Source: JAITVB01 sp031553805 (GTDB taxonomy: Bacteria; Bacteroidota; Bacteroidia; Bacteroidales; Rikenellaceae). Taken from it: a DNA stretch of 64,000 bases. Within the stretch, counting starts at the first letter, position 1. Each line of letters starts with the position of its first letter. Below are positions 51,174-59,022 of the stretch, one piece after another. The DNA is taken from NCBI GenBank assembly GCA_031553805.1, contig JAVBLC010000005.1, positions 1-64,000 of the forward strand, in the 5' to 3' direction. Made by a program: the position numbers and the translations under genes. Below the pieces are notes generated by a model. The model had not been told where the DNA came from. It did not search any database and was given only the letters and a program-made list of their open reading frames with translations.

Positions 51174-52088
51174 TTATTTGTTCCACAGATTTTCCGGGTA
51201 GACGCCGGCGGCGATCAGTTTGTTGAGCCGTGCCACCACGTCGGGTTTATCCTCCTTATAGGTTACCCCGAACCACTTGGCCTCGCACGAAAGCACTTTC
51301 ATGGTGGCCTTGCCCTGCAAAATCAGCCGGTTGACCATCAGCGGAATGAAAAATTCGGCTTTCAGGTTTTTCGAATTCTCTTTCAAAAATTCCGGAAAAT
51401 AATCCTGCGAATACCGAAAATAGTCGGGCGTGAAGCCGAACATATTCATCGATACGATGCTCTCGCCCGAAATCGGTTGCATCGCACCGGCTTCGTCTTT
51501 GTAAAAAATCCCGTCGCCCTGCTTTTCGATGTGCGTGCGTTCGACCACGGTGGTCAGGTTGTCCGCAGCGTCGGCCGAGCAGATGCCGCGCGACACCGAC
51601 CCGAAGTCGGAAAGCGTGTTTTTCAGCCGGTAACCCACCATGCAGTATCGGTTTTTCCCTCCGGCCACCGAGCGCAGGTAGTCGCCCACGGTCTGGTAGG
51701 CTTCGGCCCCGTAAAAGTCGTCGGCATTGATCGCCGCGAACGGTTCGTCGCGGATCGTGTCGGCGGCCATCATCAGCGCGTGGTTCGTGCCCCAGGGTTT
51801 TTCACGGTCTTCGGGCACGGCAAAACCGGCGGGCAATTTATCCAATTCCTGAAAAACGTATTCCACTTTGATTTGCCCGCCAAAGCGTGCTTCCGAAAAT
51901 ACTTCCGAAAATTCCTGGGCAAAACTGTGGCGGATGACAAAGACCACCTTCCCGAATCCAGCGCGGATGGCGTCGTAGACCGAGTAGTCGATAATTGCTT
52001 CGTTGTGGGGCCCGATGCCGTCCATCTGTTTGAGCGAGCCGTAGCGCGAGCCCATGCCGGCTGCCAGGACGAGTAGTGTTGGTTTCAT
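51174..52088 (-). CDS. Sugar-phosphate nucleotidyltransferase-like protein
   Basis: This 304-residue GT-A-fold NTP transferase has the N-terminal LVLAAGMGSRYGSLKQMDGIG, a variant of the GxGxR...K signature, and the metal-binding AINADDFYG. The family makes NDP-sugars or similar activated compounds from a sugar phosphate and an NTP. The specific sugar is unknown, and the usual partner phosphotransferase (anomeric kinase) is not adjacent. The ATG at 52088 starts the nucleotide-binding strand; the longer frame upstream has no recognisable sequence and overlaps the next gene. It is 14 nt downstream of the lipoprotein gene. Confidence 0.88.
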   Translation of the reverse strand: MKPTLLVLAAGMGSRYGSLKQMDGIGPHNEAIIDYSVYDAIRAGFGKVVFVIRHSFAQEFSEVFSEARFGGQIKVEYVFQELDKLPAGFAVPEDREKPWGTNHALMMAADTIRDEPFAAINADDFYGAEAYQTVGDYLRSVAGGKNRYCMVGYRLKNTLSDFGSVSRGICSADAADNLTTVVERTHIEKQGDGIFYKDEAGAMQPISGESIVSMNMFGFTPDYFRYSQDYFPEFLKENSKNLKAEFFIPLMVNRLILQGKATMKVLSCEAKWFGVTYKEDKPDVVARLNKLIAAGVYPENLWNK

Positions 52089-52102
52089 GTAGTCTGAGAA
52101 AG

Positions 52103-52657
52103 TTATTCGTAATAGTAATATGCGCCGCCAATGGCCAGCGTGTCGCGGACATCGGTAAATTCGTCCAATCGGAAGTCGGCGGCCGACGGGAATGTGTGGC
52201 CGTTGCCCGAATCGAGGGTAAACGTGTCGCCGTGATGGGTTTTGGACAGGTAGAGTCCCCGCTGGTATTTCGCCTTTTTGACACATCCTTTGCCGATCGC
52301 TTCCCACATGCCCCGGGTGTTTAGGGTGTAGAGCGAGTCGTTCTCAAGTTTATAAGTGCGGGTTTCCCAAAAAGGATCGGTGGTGGTGTCGCCATAGTGG
52401 AGGGTGAGCGACGACGAGTTTTCATAAACGATCCGGTCGGGACGGCGCGTGAGGCTGTTCAGGTCACCCCAGAAGCGCGACGGGTCGATGCCGTCCGTGG
52501 AGATTTCCACAGCCCCTTCGGGCGATCCGGCGAAAAGCCTGAACTCGGCGACCGCCATACGCTGGAGGGTCATCACGTGTGGGTAAGTGACCGGGGGAGG
52601 GTCCTTGACGCATGACGACAAAACGATGACCAGAATGGGGATGATGAGCTTTTTCAT
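52103..52657 (-). CDS. Small lipoprotein of unknown function
   Basis: The 184-residue protein has a signal peptide and lipobox (IVLSSC, cysteine about residue 16). The rest has alternating polar/hydrophobic beta-strand-like sequence (RIVYENSSSLTLHYGD, WETRTYKLENDSLYTLN), suggesting a small beta-rich domain of lipocalin-like size, as in Bacteroidetes lipocalin-like lipoproteins. No catalytic motif is visible. It is divergent from the M23-type gene and probably the first gene of a pair with the nucleotidyltransferase. Confidence 0.72.
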   Translation of the reverse strand: MKKLIIPILVIVLSSCVKDPPPVTYPHVMTLQRMAVAEFRLFAGSPEGAVEISTDGIDPSRFWGDLNSLTRRPDRIVYENSSSLTLHYGDTTTDPFWETRTYKLENDSLYTLNTRGMWEAIGKGCVKKAKYQRGLYLSKTHHGDTFTLDSGNGHTFPSAADFRLDEFTDVRDTLAIGGAYYYYE

Positions 52658-52810
52658 TGCACAATACTTGTTTTCGGAAGAAAACACAAAGATAACGATT
52701 TGCCGTAAAAAACAGACAAAAACCGGCAATTCTGAAAATAGGGATTTCCGGTAATGGAATTATTCCGAAAAAAGCGTAAATTTGCGTCGGTTTTGCTTAA
52801 AGGGCACGCA

Positions 52811-53668
52811 ATGGGATTTTTCAAAAAAGTGGGTCGTTTCTTCGCCAATTTCCGGTCACGCTACCGGATCAGCGTTCGTAATCCCCACACTGACAAAGAA
52901 TCGTTTTATATTTATGTCAGTGCGCTGGAGATCGTCAGCGGGGCGGTGGCTTTCCTGATCATCGTCTTCATCGGCGTGGTGACGGCCGTGGCCTACACCC
53001 CGGTGATGGACTACATTCCCGGATACCAGGGCAGCCGCTCGCGTGCGGCGCTGATCGAAAACAATATGCGGCTCGATTCGCTCGAACACGAGCTTAACCT
53101 CTGGAACAACTACTACGAAAACCTGGCCCGCATCATGGACGGCAAAGCGCCGCTGGCGCTCGGGGCTTCGGCCTCGGACACGGTGCAGGCGCAGGAGAAA
53201 CAGGTGGCCCGCATCCCCGAAGACTCTGTGCTGCGTGCCCAGATGGAGGGGGACGGCCCGTATAAATTGCAGACGGCCCAGGGCCGCGGGACGGGCATCG
53301 TGAGCCTCGTACCCCCCGTCAAAGGGGTGGTTACCGGCAAGTTCAGCCTGCGCGAAGGCCGCCAGGCGATCTCCATCGCCACCGCTTCGGGCCAGCCCGT
53401 GATGGCGGTGATGGACGGCACGGTGGTGCTGGCCACGTGGGTTTCGGACGAAGGCCCGACGATCTACCTCGCACACCACGGCAACCTGCTCTCGGCCTAC
53501 AGCCACAACGGCCGGCTGGCCAAGCGGCAGGGCGACCGCGTGCGGGCGGGCGAAGTGATCGCCTTTACCGGGAATGCTGAGGGAAGCACCCGGGACGAGG
53601 GATACATCACGTTTCAACTGTGGAGCAACGGAACGCCCGTTGACCCCGAAAATTACATCGTATTTTAA
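52811..53668 (+). CDS. M23/LytM-fold membrane protein lacking catalytic residues
   Basis: The 285-residue protein has a cytoplasmic N-terminus, one membrane helix (about 37-61), a short coiled coil (about 80-110) and a C-terminal LytM domain (165-285). The fold landmarks are clear (GQPVMAVMDGTVVLATW, VRAGEVIAFTGN, PVDPENYI). However, the HxxxD motif reads RQAIS (184-188) and the HLHFE motif reads YITFQ (265-269), so the zinc ligands are gone; only H232 remains. Such proteins can activate amidases in other bacteria (EnvC, NlpD), which is the likely kind of role here. The -7 box TAAATTTG at 52777-52784 sets the start at 52811. It precedes dxr by 19 nt. Confidence 0.88.
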   Translation: MGFFKKVGRFFANFRSRYRISVRNPHTDKESFYIYVSALEIVSGAVAFLIIVFIGVVTAVAYTPVMDYIPGYQGSRSRAALIENNMRLDSLEHELNLWNNYYENLARIMDGKAPLALGASASDTVQAQEKQVARIPEDSVLRAQMEGDGPYKLQTAQGRGTGIVSLVPPVKGVVTGKFSLREGRQAISIATASGQPVMAVMDGTVVLATWVSDEGPTIYLAHHGNLLSAYSHNGRLAKRQGDRVRAGEVIAFTGNAEGSTRDEGYITFQLWSNGTPVDPENYIVF

Positions 53669-53687
53669 CCGCTTTTCGCAGAGGCGT

Positions 53688-54848
53688 ATGACAAAACAAG
53701 GGATCGCCATTCTCGGCTCGACCGGATCTATCGGGAAACAGGCGCTCGAAATCATCCGGGACAAAAAAGGCCTTTTCGAGGTCGAAGTCCTGACCGCTAA
53801 CAACAACTGGCAATTGCTGGTCAACCAGGCCATCGAGTTCCTGCCGGACAGCGTGGTGGTGGCCAACGAGTCGCACTACCAGAAAGTCAAGGAAGCCCTG
53901 GCCCGTTTTCCGATCAAGGTCTACGCCGGCAAAGACGCCCTGGAGCAGATTGTCGAAAAGGACGGGATCGATGTCGTGATTTCGGCCCTGGTGGGCTATT
54001 GCGGCCTGTTCCCTACGCTGGCTGCGATCCGTGCCGGGAAGAAAATTGCGCTGGCCAACAAGGAAACCCTGGTAGTGGCGGGCGAGATCGTGATGCGGAT
54101 GGCCGAAGAGTTCCATGTGCCGATCCTGCCGGTCGATTCTGAGCATTCCGCGATTTTCCAGTGCCTGGTCGGCGAGCGTGCCGACGTCGAAAAGATCATA
54201 CTGACCGCTTCGGGCGGCCCGTTCCTGCATACCCCGATCAAAAAGCTCAAGGATGTCACCGTCGAAGACGCCCTGCGCCATCCCAACTGGTCGATGGGCG
54301 CCAAGATCACGATCGACTCGGCGACGATGATGAACAAAGGCTTTGAGGTGATCGAAGCCAAATGGCTCTTCGGGATGGACCCGAAGCAGATCGAGGTGGT
54401 GGTGCATCCCCAGTCGGTGATCCACTCGATGGTGCAGTTCTCGGACGGCGCGATCAAAGCCCAACTCGGCACGCCCGATATGAAGATCCCGATCCAATAT
54501 GCGCTGACCTTTCCGGAACGCCTGCCGCTGACCGGAAACCGCTACGACTTCCTGAAAGCCGGGGTGTTCAATTTTTATGACGTCGACCTCGATCGTTTTA
54601 AAAATCTGGCATTGGCCTACCAGGCGCTGCGACGGGGCGGGAATGCCCCCTGTGTGCTGAATGCGGCCAACGAGGTGGCGGTCCACGCTTTTCTCGACCG
54701 CAAGATCGGATTTACAGATATGCCGGTGGTGATCGAACGCACCTTGGAACGGGCGTCGCTGATGGATCCCGCTTCGCTCGACGATTACCGCCTGAGCGAT
54801 GCCGAAGCCCGTGTGGTGGCCGAAGAGATCATTCGGAAAAAGATCTGA
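53688..54848 (+). CDS. dxr: 1-deoxy-D-xylulose-5-phosphate reductoisomerase
   Basis: Dxr converts DXP to 2-C-methylerythritol-4-phosphate with NADPH, the committed step of the MEP isoprenoid pathway. The 386-residue protein starts with the NADPH fold GSTGSIGKQALEII, has LANKETLVVAGE, the metal/substrate site PVDSEHSAIFQ, and the flexible-loop region SMGAKITIDSATMMNKGFEVIEA. ATG at 53688 follows a GAGG sequence. Its substrate DXP is shared with thiazole synthesis (ThiG). Confidence 0.97.
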   Translation: MTKQGIAILGSTGSIGKQALEIIRDKKGLFEVEVLTANNNWQLLVNQAIEFLPDSVVVANESHYQKVKEALARFPIKVYAGKDALEQIVEKDGIDVVISALVGYCGLFPTLAAIRAGKKIALANKETLVVAGEIVMRMAEEFHVPILPVDSEHSAIFQCLVGERADVEKIILTASGGPFLHTPIKKLKDVTVEDALRHPNWSMGAKITIDSATMMNKGFEVIEAKWLFGMDPKQIEVVVHPQSVIHSMVQFSDGAIKAQLGTPDMKIPIQYALTFPERLPLTGNRYDFLKAGVFNFYDVDLDRFKNLALAYQALRRGGNAPCVLNAANEVAVHAFLDRKIGFTDMPVVIERTLERASLMDPASLDDYRLSDAEARVVAEEIIRKKI

Positions 54849-54900
54849 TATAATTCATTCTTATACAATGCCAGGGCGCTCCGGCCGTTTTACTACGAAA

Positions 54901-54914
54901 GTGCCCTAAGGCAC
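54901..54914 (+). terminator. Small hairpin, possible dxr terminator
   Basis: GTGCC (54901-54905) pairs with GGCAC (54910-54914) around CTAA, but no T run follows directly. It lies just before the rseP -7 box. Confidence 0.4.
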
Positions 54915-54943
54915 AAACTTTACTAAAATAACTTTGACAAAAC

Positions 54944-56272
54944 ATGTGGATTAAGATAGCGCAGTTGCTTTTGAGTCTCTCCCTGCTCGTGATCGTGCAC
55001 GAATTCGGACACTTTATGTTTGCCAAGTGGTTCGGTTGCCGGGTCGAGCGGTTTTACCTCTTTTTCAATCCCTGGTTTTCGCTTTTCAAGTTTAAGAAAG
55101 GGGAAACAGAGTATGGGATCGGCTGGATTCCGTTCGGCGGTTACGTGACCATATCGGGGATGATCGACGAGTCGATGAACACCGACCAAATGAAGGAAGC
55201 CCCCAAACCATGGGAGTTCCGTACTAAACCCGCGTGGCAACGCCTGCTGGTGATGGCGGGCGGGGTGATGATGAACCTCGTGTTGGCCGCTTTCATCTAC
55301 ATCGGGATCAGCTATGTCTGGGGCGACGCTTACGTGGCCACGAAAGACGCCAAATACGGCTTTGTAGCCAGCCCGCTGGCTCAGGAAATGGGTTTCCGGA
55401 ATGGGGATAAGATCCTAAATGTGGACGGTCTGGAAGTCGAAGACTCGAAAGACGTCACGCTGCAGATGATCCTTGACCAGGCGGGCTACGTCGAAGTGGA
55501 ACGCGCCGGCCAGACGGTGCGCATTCCGATTACCCCGGATTTCATTCCGCGCATTCTGAACGAGAAGACTTTCTTGACCTTGCGTCTTCCCGTTATCGTG
55601 GCTAATATGGTGGACGGATCGCCCGCCCGGGCGGCCGGGATGGCTGTTGGCGACACGGTGTTGTCGGTCGCCGGCCGTGAAGTGGCTTCGGTCGAACAGT
55701 TACCCGTGGTGATGTCCGAGGTGTCGGGCGACACGCTGGCGATGGTCGTCGCCCGCACGGTCGACGGCGTGCGTACCGAGGTGACCCTGCCGGTGGCTTA
55801 CACCAAAGGCAGCCCGATCGGGATCGAATATTCGGTCGGCGTTGCCGATATCCTGACGATCAGCACCCGCGAATACAATCTGTTGCAGGCCATTCCCGCC
55901 GGTTTCAAACGCGCAGGTACGGAAATAGGGAATTATCTAAAACAACTCAAGCTGATCTTTACGCCCAAGACCGAAGCCTATAAATCGGTGGGCGGATTTA
56001 TCGCCATCGGCAATATCTTTCCGGACACGTGGAGCTGGTATGCTTTCTGGAACATTACCGCACTGCTTTCGGTGATGTTGGCCATCGTCAACCTGCTGCC
56101 GATCCCGGCGCTCGACGGCGGACACGTCCTGTTCCAGCTCTACGAGATCGTCACCCGCCGCAAGCCGAGCGACAAATTCCTGGAACGGGCGCAAATCATC
56201 GGGATGTTTTTGCTGCTTTTCCTGATTCTCTATGCCAACGGCAACGACGTGCTAAAGCTCTTTTCGAAGTAA
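54944..56272 (+). CDS. rseP: RIP metalloprotease RseP (site-2 protease family M50)
   Basis: This 442-residue intramembrane zinc protease has HEFGH (residues about 22-26) in the first membrane helix and the aspartate of LLPIPALDGGH in the last third. Two PDZ-like segments lie between (about 120-200 and 205-280). Four membrane helices are expected. It cleaves anti-sigma factors or signal peptide remnants within the inner membrane. A -7 box TAACTTTG (54929-54936) lies only 7 nt before the ATG, so the transcript is probably leaderless. It is followed by rdgB after 10 nt. Confidence 0.96.
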   Translation: MWIKIAQLLLSLSLLVIVHEFGHFMFAKWFGCRVERFYLFFNPWFSLFKFKKGETEYGIGWIPFGGYVTISGMIDESMNTDQMKEAPKPWEFRTKPAWQRLLVMAGGVMMNLVLAAFIYIGISYVWGDAYVATKDAKYGFVASPLAQEMGFRNGDKILNVDGLEVEDSKDVTLQMILDQAGYVEVERAGQTVRIPITPDFIPRILNEKTFLTLRLPVIVANMVDGSPARAAGMAVGDTVLSVAGREVASVEQLPVVMSEVSGDTLAMVVARTVDGVRTEVTLPVAYTKGSPIGIEYSVGVADILTISTREYNLLQAIPAGFKRAGTEIGNYLKQLKLIFTPKTEAYKSVGGFIAIGNIFPDTWSWYAFWNITALLSVMLAIVNLLPIPALDGGHVLFQLYEIVTRRKPSDKFLERAQIIGMFLLLFLILYANGNDVLKLFSK

Positions 56273-56282
56273 CAGACGCGTT

Positions 56283-56876
56283 ATGGAACTGGTTTTTGCT
56301 ACCAATAACGGGCATAAGCTCGCGGAAGTTTCCGAGATCCTGGGGCCGGAATTTCGTTTGGTGACACCCGCCGATCTGGGCATTACCGAAGATATTCCCG
56401 AAACGCAGGATACGCTTGAGGGCAACGCCCGCCAAAAGGCGCGCTACCTTTACGACCGGACTTCCCGGAATTGTTTTGCCGACGACACCGGCCTCGAGGT
56501 CGATGCTTTGGGCGGCGAACCGGGCGTGCGCTCGGCCCGCTACGCCGGCGAAAGCAAGCGGAGCGAGGACAATATGGATTTGCTGCTCGCCAAACTGGAG
56601 CGGGAAACCAACAGGAACGCTCATTTCCGGACGGCGATCTGCCTGGTCCTTGATGGGGTGGAGTACTTTTTTGAAGGTATCGTCACCGGCACCATCCGCC
56701 GTGAGCGGAGTGGGAGCGAGGGGTTTGGTTATGACCCCATTTTCCAGCCCGACGGTTACGACGTCACGTTCGCCGAAATGCCCCTGGCCGAAAAAAACAG
56801 GATCAGCCACCGCGGCCGGGCGGTCGAACGGTTGGCCGAATTCCTGAACACTATCGAAAAAACCGTCGAAAGATGA
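56283..56876 (+). CDS. rdgB: XTP/dITP diphosphatase (RdgB/HAM1)
   Basis: The enzyme hydrolyses non-canonical purine triphosphates (dITP, XTP) to the monophosphate and PPi and keeps them out of DNA. The 197-residue protein has LVFATNNGHKLAEV, FADDTGLEVDALGGEPGV, SARYAG and GFGYDPIFQPDG, all standard. It overlaps recO by 4 nt (ATGA), so the two are translationally coupled. Confidence 0.96.
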   Translation: MELVFATNNGHKLAEVSEILGPEFRLVTPADLGITEDIPETQDTLEGNARQKARYLYDRTSRNCFADDTGLEVDALGGEPGVRSARYAGESKRSEDNMDLLLAKLERETNRNAHFRTAICLVLDGVEYFFEGIVTGTIRRERSGSEGFGYDPIFQPDGYDVTFAEMPLAEKNRISHRGRAVERLAEFLNTIEKTVER

Positions 56877-57598
56877 AACCGTACAAGGCCCGGGGAATCG
56901 TGCTGCACACCATCAAGTACGGCGATTCGGGGCTTGTCGTCTACCTCTATACCGACCACGCCGGACGCCAGACCTATATGGTGCAGGGTGTCCGTTCGTC
57001 GCGTGGCAAAGGCAACAAAGCGGCTTTTTTCCAGCCGATGTTCCTCGTCGAATTCGAGGGTCTGGAGCCTCACCGGGGCGAGATGCACCGGATGAAAGAT
57101 TTGCGGTTAAGCACCCCGCTCACGTCCCTGCCGTTCGACGTCCGCAAAAGCACCATCGCCTTGTTCATGGCCGAGGTGGTTTACCGGCTGATCCGCGAAC
57201 ATGAGGTCAATCCCCACTTGTTTAGCTTCCTGGAGAGCAGCGTCGCCGCGCTCGATGCGATGGGCGAGGGGGTGGCGAATTTTCACTTGTGGTTCTTGGT
57301 GAAGTTGACCTACTTCTTGGGGTTTTATCCCGGAAATGCCTATGCTCCGAAAGATTGTTTCGATGTGATGCGGGGTGAATTCGTGGCGGGTGTACCCGGG
57401 CACCAACTGGCGATGGATGCTGAAAACGCACGGATTCTCGGTACGCTGATGGAGTGCCGGGTCGATGAACTGGGCAGCATCGGGCTGGCCCGGGGGCAGC
57501 GGGTCGCTTTTTTGAATGCTTTATTGGCCTTTATCGGGTATCACTCCGATCTGATTCACGGTGTGCGATCGGTCGACATTCTGCAAGAAGTCTTTTAG
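56873..57598 (+). CDS. recO: DNA repair protein RecO
   Basis: RecO loads RecA on SSB-coated single-stranded DNA with RecR. The 241-residue protein has the N-terminal OB fold KARGIVLHTIKYGDSGLVVYLYT, with GRQTYMVQGVRSSRGK, and a helical C-terminal domain. The four-cysteine zinc motif of Gram-positive RecO is absent. It is the last gene of rseP-rdgB-recO, and its stop is followed at once by the REP-like terminator. Confidence 0.9.
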   Translation: MKPYKARGIVLHTIKYGDSGLVVYLYTDHAGRQTYMVQGVRSSRGKGNKAAFFQPMFLVEFEGLEPHRGEMHRMKDLRLSTPLTSLPFDVRKSTIALFMAEVVYRLIREHEVNPHLFSFLESSVAALDAMGEGVANFHLWFLVKLTYFLGFYPGNAYAPKDCFDVMRGEFVAGVPGHQLAMDAENARILGTLMECRVDELGSIGLARGQRVAFLNALLAFIGYHSDLIHGVRSVDILQEVF

Positions 57599-57599
57599 T

Positions 57600-57626
57600 G
57601 GTGCGTCCCCGCACGGGGAAATCTTT
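57600..57626 (+). terminator. REP-like terminator C4 after recO
   Basis: GGTGCGTCCCCGCAC plus GGGGAAATCTTT starts one base after the recO TAG. Both possible stems (GTGCG/CGCAC and TCCCC/GGGGA) are perfect. Confidence 0.8.
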
Positions 57627-57667
57627 ACAGCCTCGCCGGGCATAGCCTATAACATAATCCCAAACAA

Positions 57668-57696
57668 AAAAGCCGCGAAACTCTTCTGCGGCTTTT
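57668..57696. terminator. Second hairpin terminator downstream of recO
   Basis: AAAAGCCGC (57668-57676) pairs perfectly with GCGGCTTTT (57688-57696), loop of 11 nt, with a T run on both strands. It can serve recO and the convergent NYN gene. Confidence 0.8.
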
Positions 57697-57701
57697 CTGT
57701 C

Positions 57702-57737
57702 AAAGTTATTTTAGAGGATAAAGTTATTTTAGAGGAT
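57702..57737. repeat. 18-bp tandem direct repeat, two exact copies
   Basis: AAAGTTATTTTAGAGGAT occurs at 57702-57719 and again, without a gap, at 57720-57737. It lies between the two terminators. Confidence 0.9.
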
Positions 57738-57772
57738 AAAACTCCCAGTGCGGGAACGCACCGGGAACGCAC
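57738..57772 (-). terminator. REP-like terminator C5, overlapping the NYN-gene stop codon
   Basis: On the minus strand GTGCGTTCCC is repeated twice and followed by GCACTGGGAGTTTT. The element begins with the G of the TAG stop. Relative to the consensus it has an internally duplicated unit of about 11 nt. Confidence 0.65.
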
Positions 57773-58731
57773 TACCATTTCAGCGCCCAATCGGGATCAT
57801 CTTCTTTCTCTTGGGGGGCTTGCCCGGTGAGGATGCGCATATCAAACAACTCATCATCGCTCAGTTTTCGCACATTTTTGGCGACGTTCTGCTTCATCGC
57901 GTTCTTTTCGATCAGAAATTCGACCTTGTCCTCGGGACGCAGTTCGGTAAAATCACCGATCACGTCCTGATAATGGAAAAAGAGGTTGTTGTTGGGGTAT
58001 TTGATAAAACCGAAACCGTTCTTGATGCTCAGTACCTCGCTGACCTCGGGCCCTTCGGACGTGGGTTCGGGCCGGTTGTCGCCGCCGACGAAGATCTCTT
58101 GCACCAGGGCGTCGTTTCGTTTGAGCCCTTCTTCGATCTCGTCGTGCATCGCCACCGGGTAGTCGGCCAGTTGGAGCAGGTCGTGCGACGTTTTGGTCAC
58201 CACGCGCATCCCGTCGTCGTTCTGGTACTCGAGCTCCCACTGGAGCAGCATCACCCGCACTCCGATCGAGCTCAGTTTACGCAACAAGGGCACATAGTCG
58301 GTGTCGGAAATGATCAACGCGACCACATCGAGTTTGCGCAACACGCACAATTCGAACACTTCGAGCGACAGCCACACGTCGACGCCGCGTTCTTCCTTGC
58401 GTCCTAGGAGGTTGCGCAGGGGGAGGTAGTGCGACTGGATGCCTTCGGACATCAGGATGTCGTCGAACACACGGTCGTTGTAGAGTTGGTTGCCGCGCTG
58501 GCTGGCTTCGGCGGCGTTCAAGCGGCCGCGAAAATAGTGGGCTTCCGCAATGCGGCATTGTTTGACCGGCACGTTCTCCTCTTCCGAAAAACGTTGGCGG
58601 ATGAATTCGTGGAGCCCGCCGATGCTCAGGCGGCTTTTTTGGGAGTGGACGTAGTTGTAATAATTCGAGGCGTGCAGCAGGAAATTTCCATCGTAGAACA
58701 CGCCGATCTTCAGGTTTCTCTCTGTACTCAC
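57772..58731 (-). CDS. NYN-domain protein fused to a cold-shock-like domain
   Basis: The 319-residue protein begins with a NYN (PIN-like) domain (residues 6-190) with the acidic residues of the nuclease site: D14 in FYDGNFL, D118 in GVDVWL, and D143/D145 in SDTDYVPL. A linker (195-228) leads to a cold-shock/OB-like domain (about 230-292) with NGFGFI and LFFHYQDV as RNP1- and RNP2-like strands. NYN proteins often cleave RNA; the fused domain would bind single-stranded RNA. The whole suggests an RNA-processing enzyme, activity unproven. It is a single gene, with a REP-like terminator at the stop. Confidence 0.85.
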   Translation of the reverse strand: MSTERNLKIGVFYDGNFLLHASNYYNYVHSQKSRLSIGGLHEFIRQRFSEEENVPVKQCRIAEAHYFRGRLNAAEASQRGNQLYNDRVFDDILMSEGIQSHYLPLRNLLGRKEERGVDVWLSLEVFELCVLRKLDVVALIISDTDYVPLLRKLSSIGVRVMLLQWELEYQNDDGMRVVTKTSHDLLQLADYPVAMHDEIEEGLKRNDALVQEIFVGGDNRPEPTSEGPEVSEVLSIKNGFGFIKYPNNNLFFHYQDVIGDFTELRPEDKVEFLIEKNAMKQNVAKNVRKLSDDELFDMRILTGQAPQEKEDDPDWALKW

Positions 58732-58913
58732 GGGTTAATAAGTTATGAAATAACTACTATGGGGATGATAGTTGGGGATAATAGTGCAGGCATTTTTTCA
58801 TCAGACCGGAGTAACTGTCCCGGTTTCAGGGGACAAGACGTCTTTCGGCCGCGAAAAAAACACCAACGGTTGTCAAAAATAGGAAAAAAAGTCAGAATTG
58901 CAAAACTTTCGGT

Positions 58914-58952
58914 GGTGCGTCCCCGGTGCGTCCCCGTACAGGGGGATTTTTT
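58914..58952 (+). repeat. REP-like element C7, tandem form
   Basis: GGTGCGTCCCC occurs twice in a row (58914-58935), followed by GTACAGGGGGATTTTTTAG. It is on the plus strand, where no gene ends nearby, in the 291-nt space between the NYN gene and lepA. Confidence 0.75.
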
Positions 58953-58990
58953 AGACTTGATATAAATACGCTGCTCCCTGCCGAACCCGG

Positions 58991-59018
58991 GAAAAATTTC
59001 CCCGTGCGGGGACGCACC
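58991..59018 (-). terminator. REP-like terminator C6 after lepA
   Basis: On the minus strand GGTGCGTCCCCGCAC followed by GGGGAAATTTTTC begins 4 nt after the lepA stop codon. Confidence 0.8.
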
Positions 59019-59022
59019 GCAC

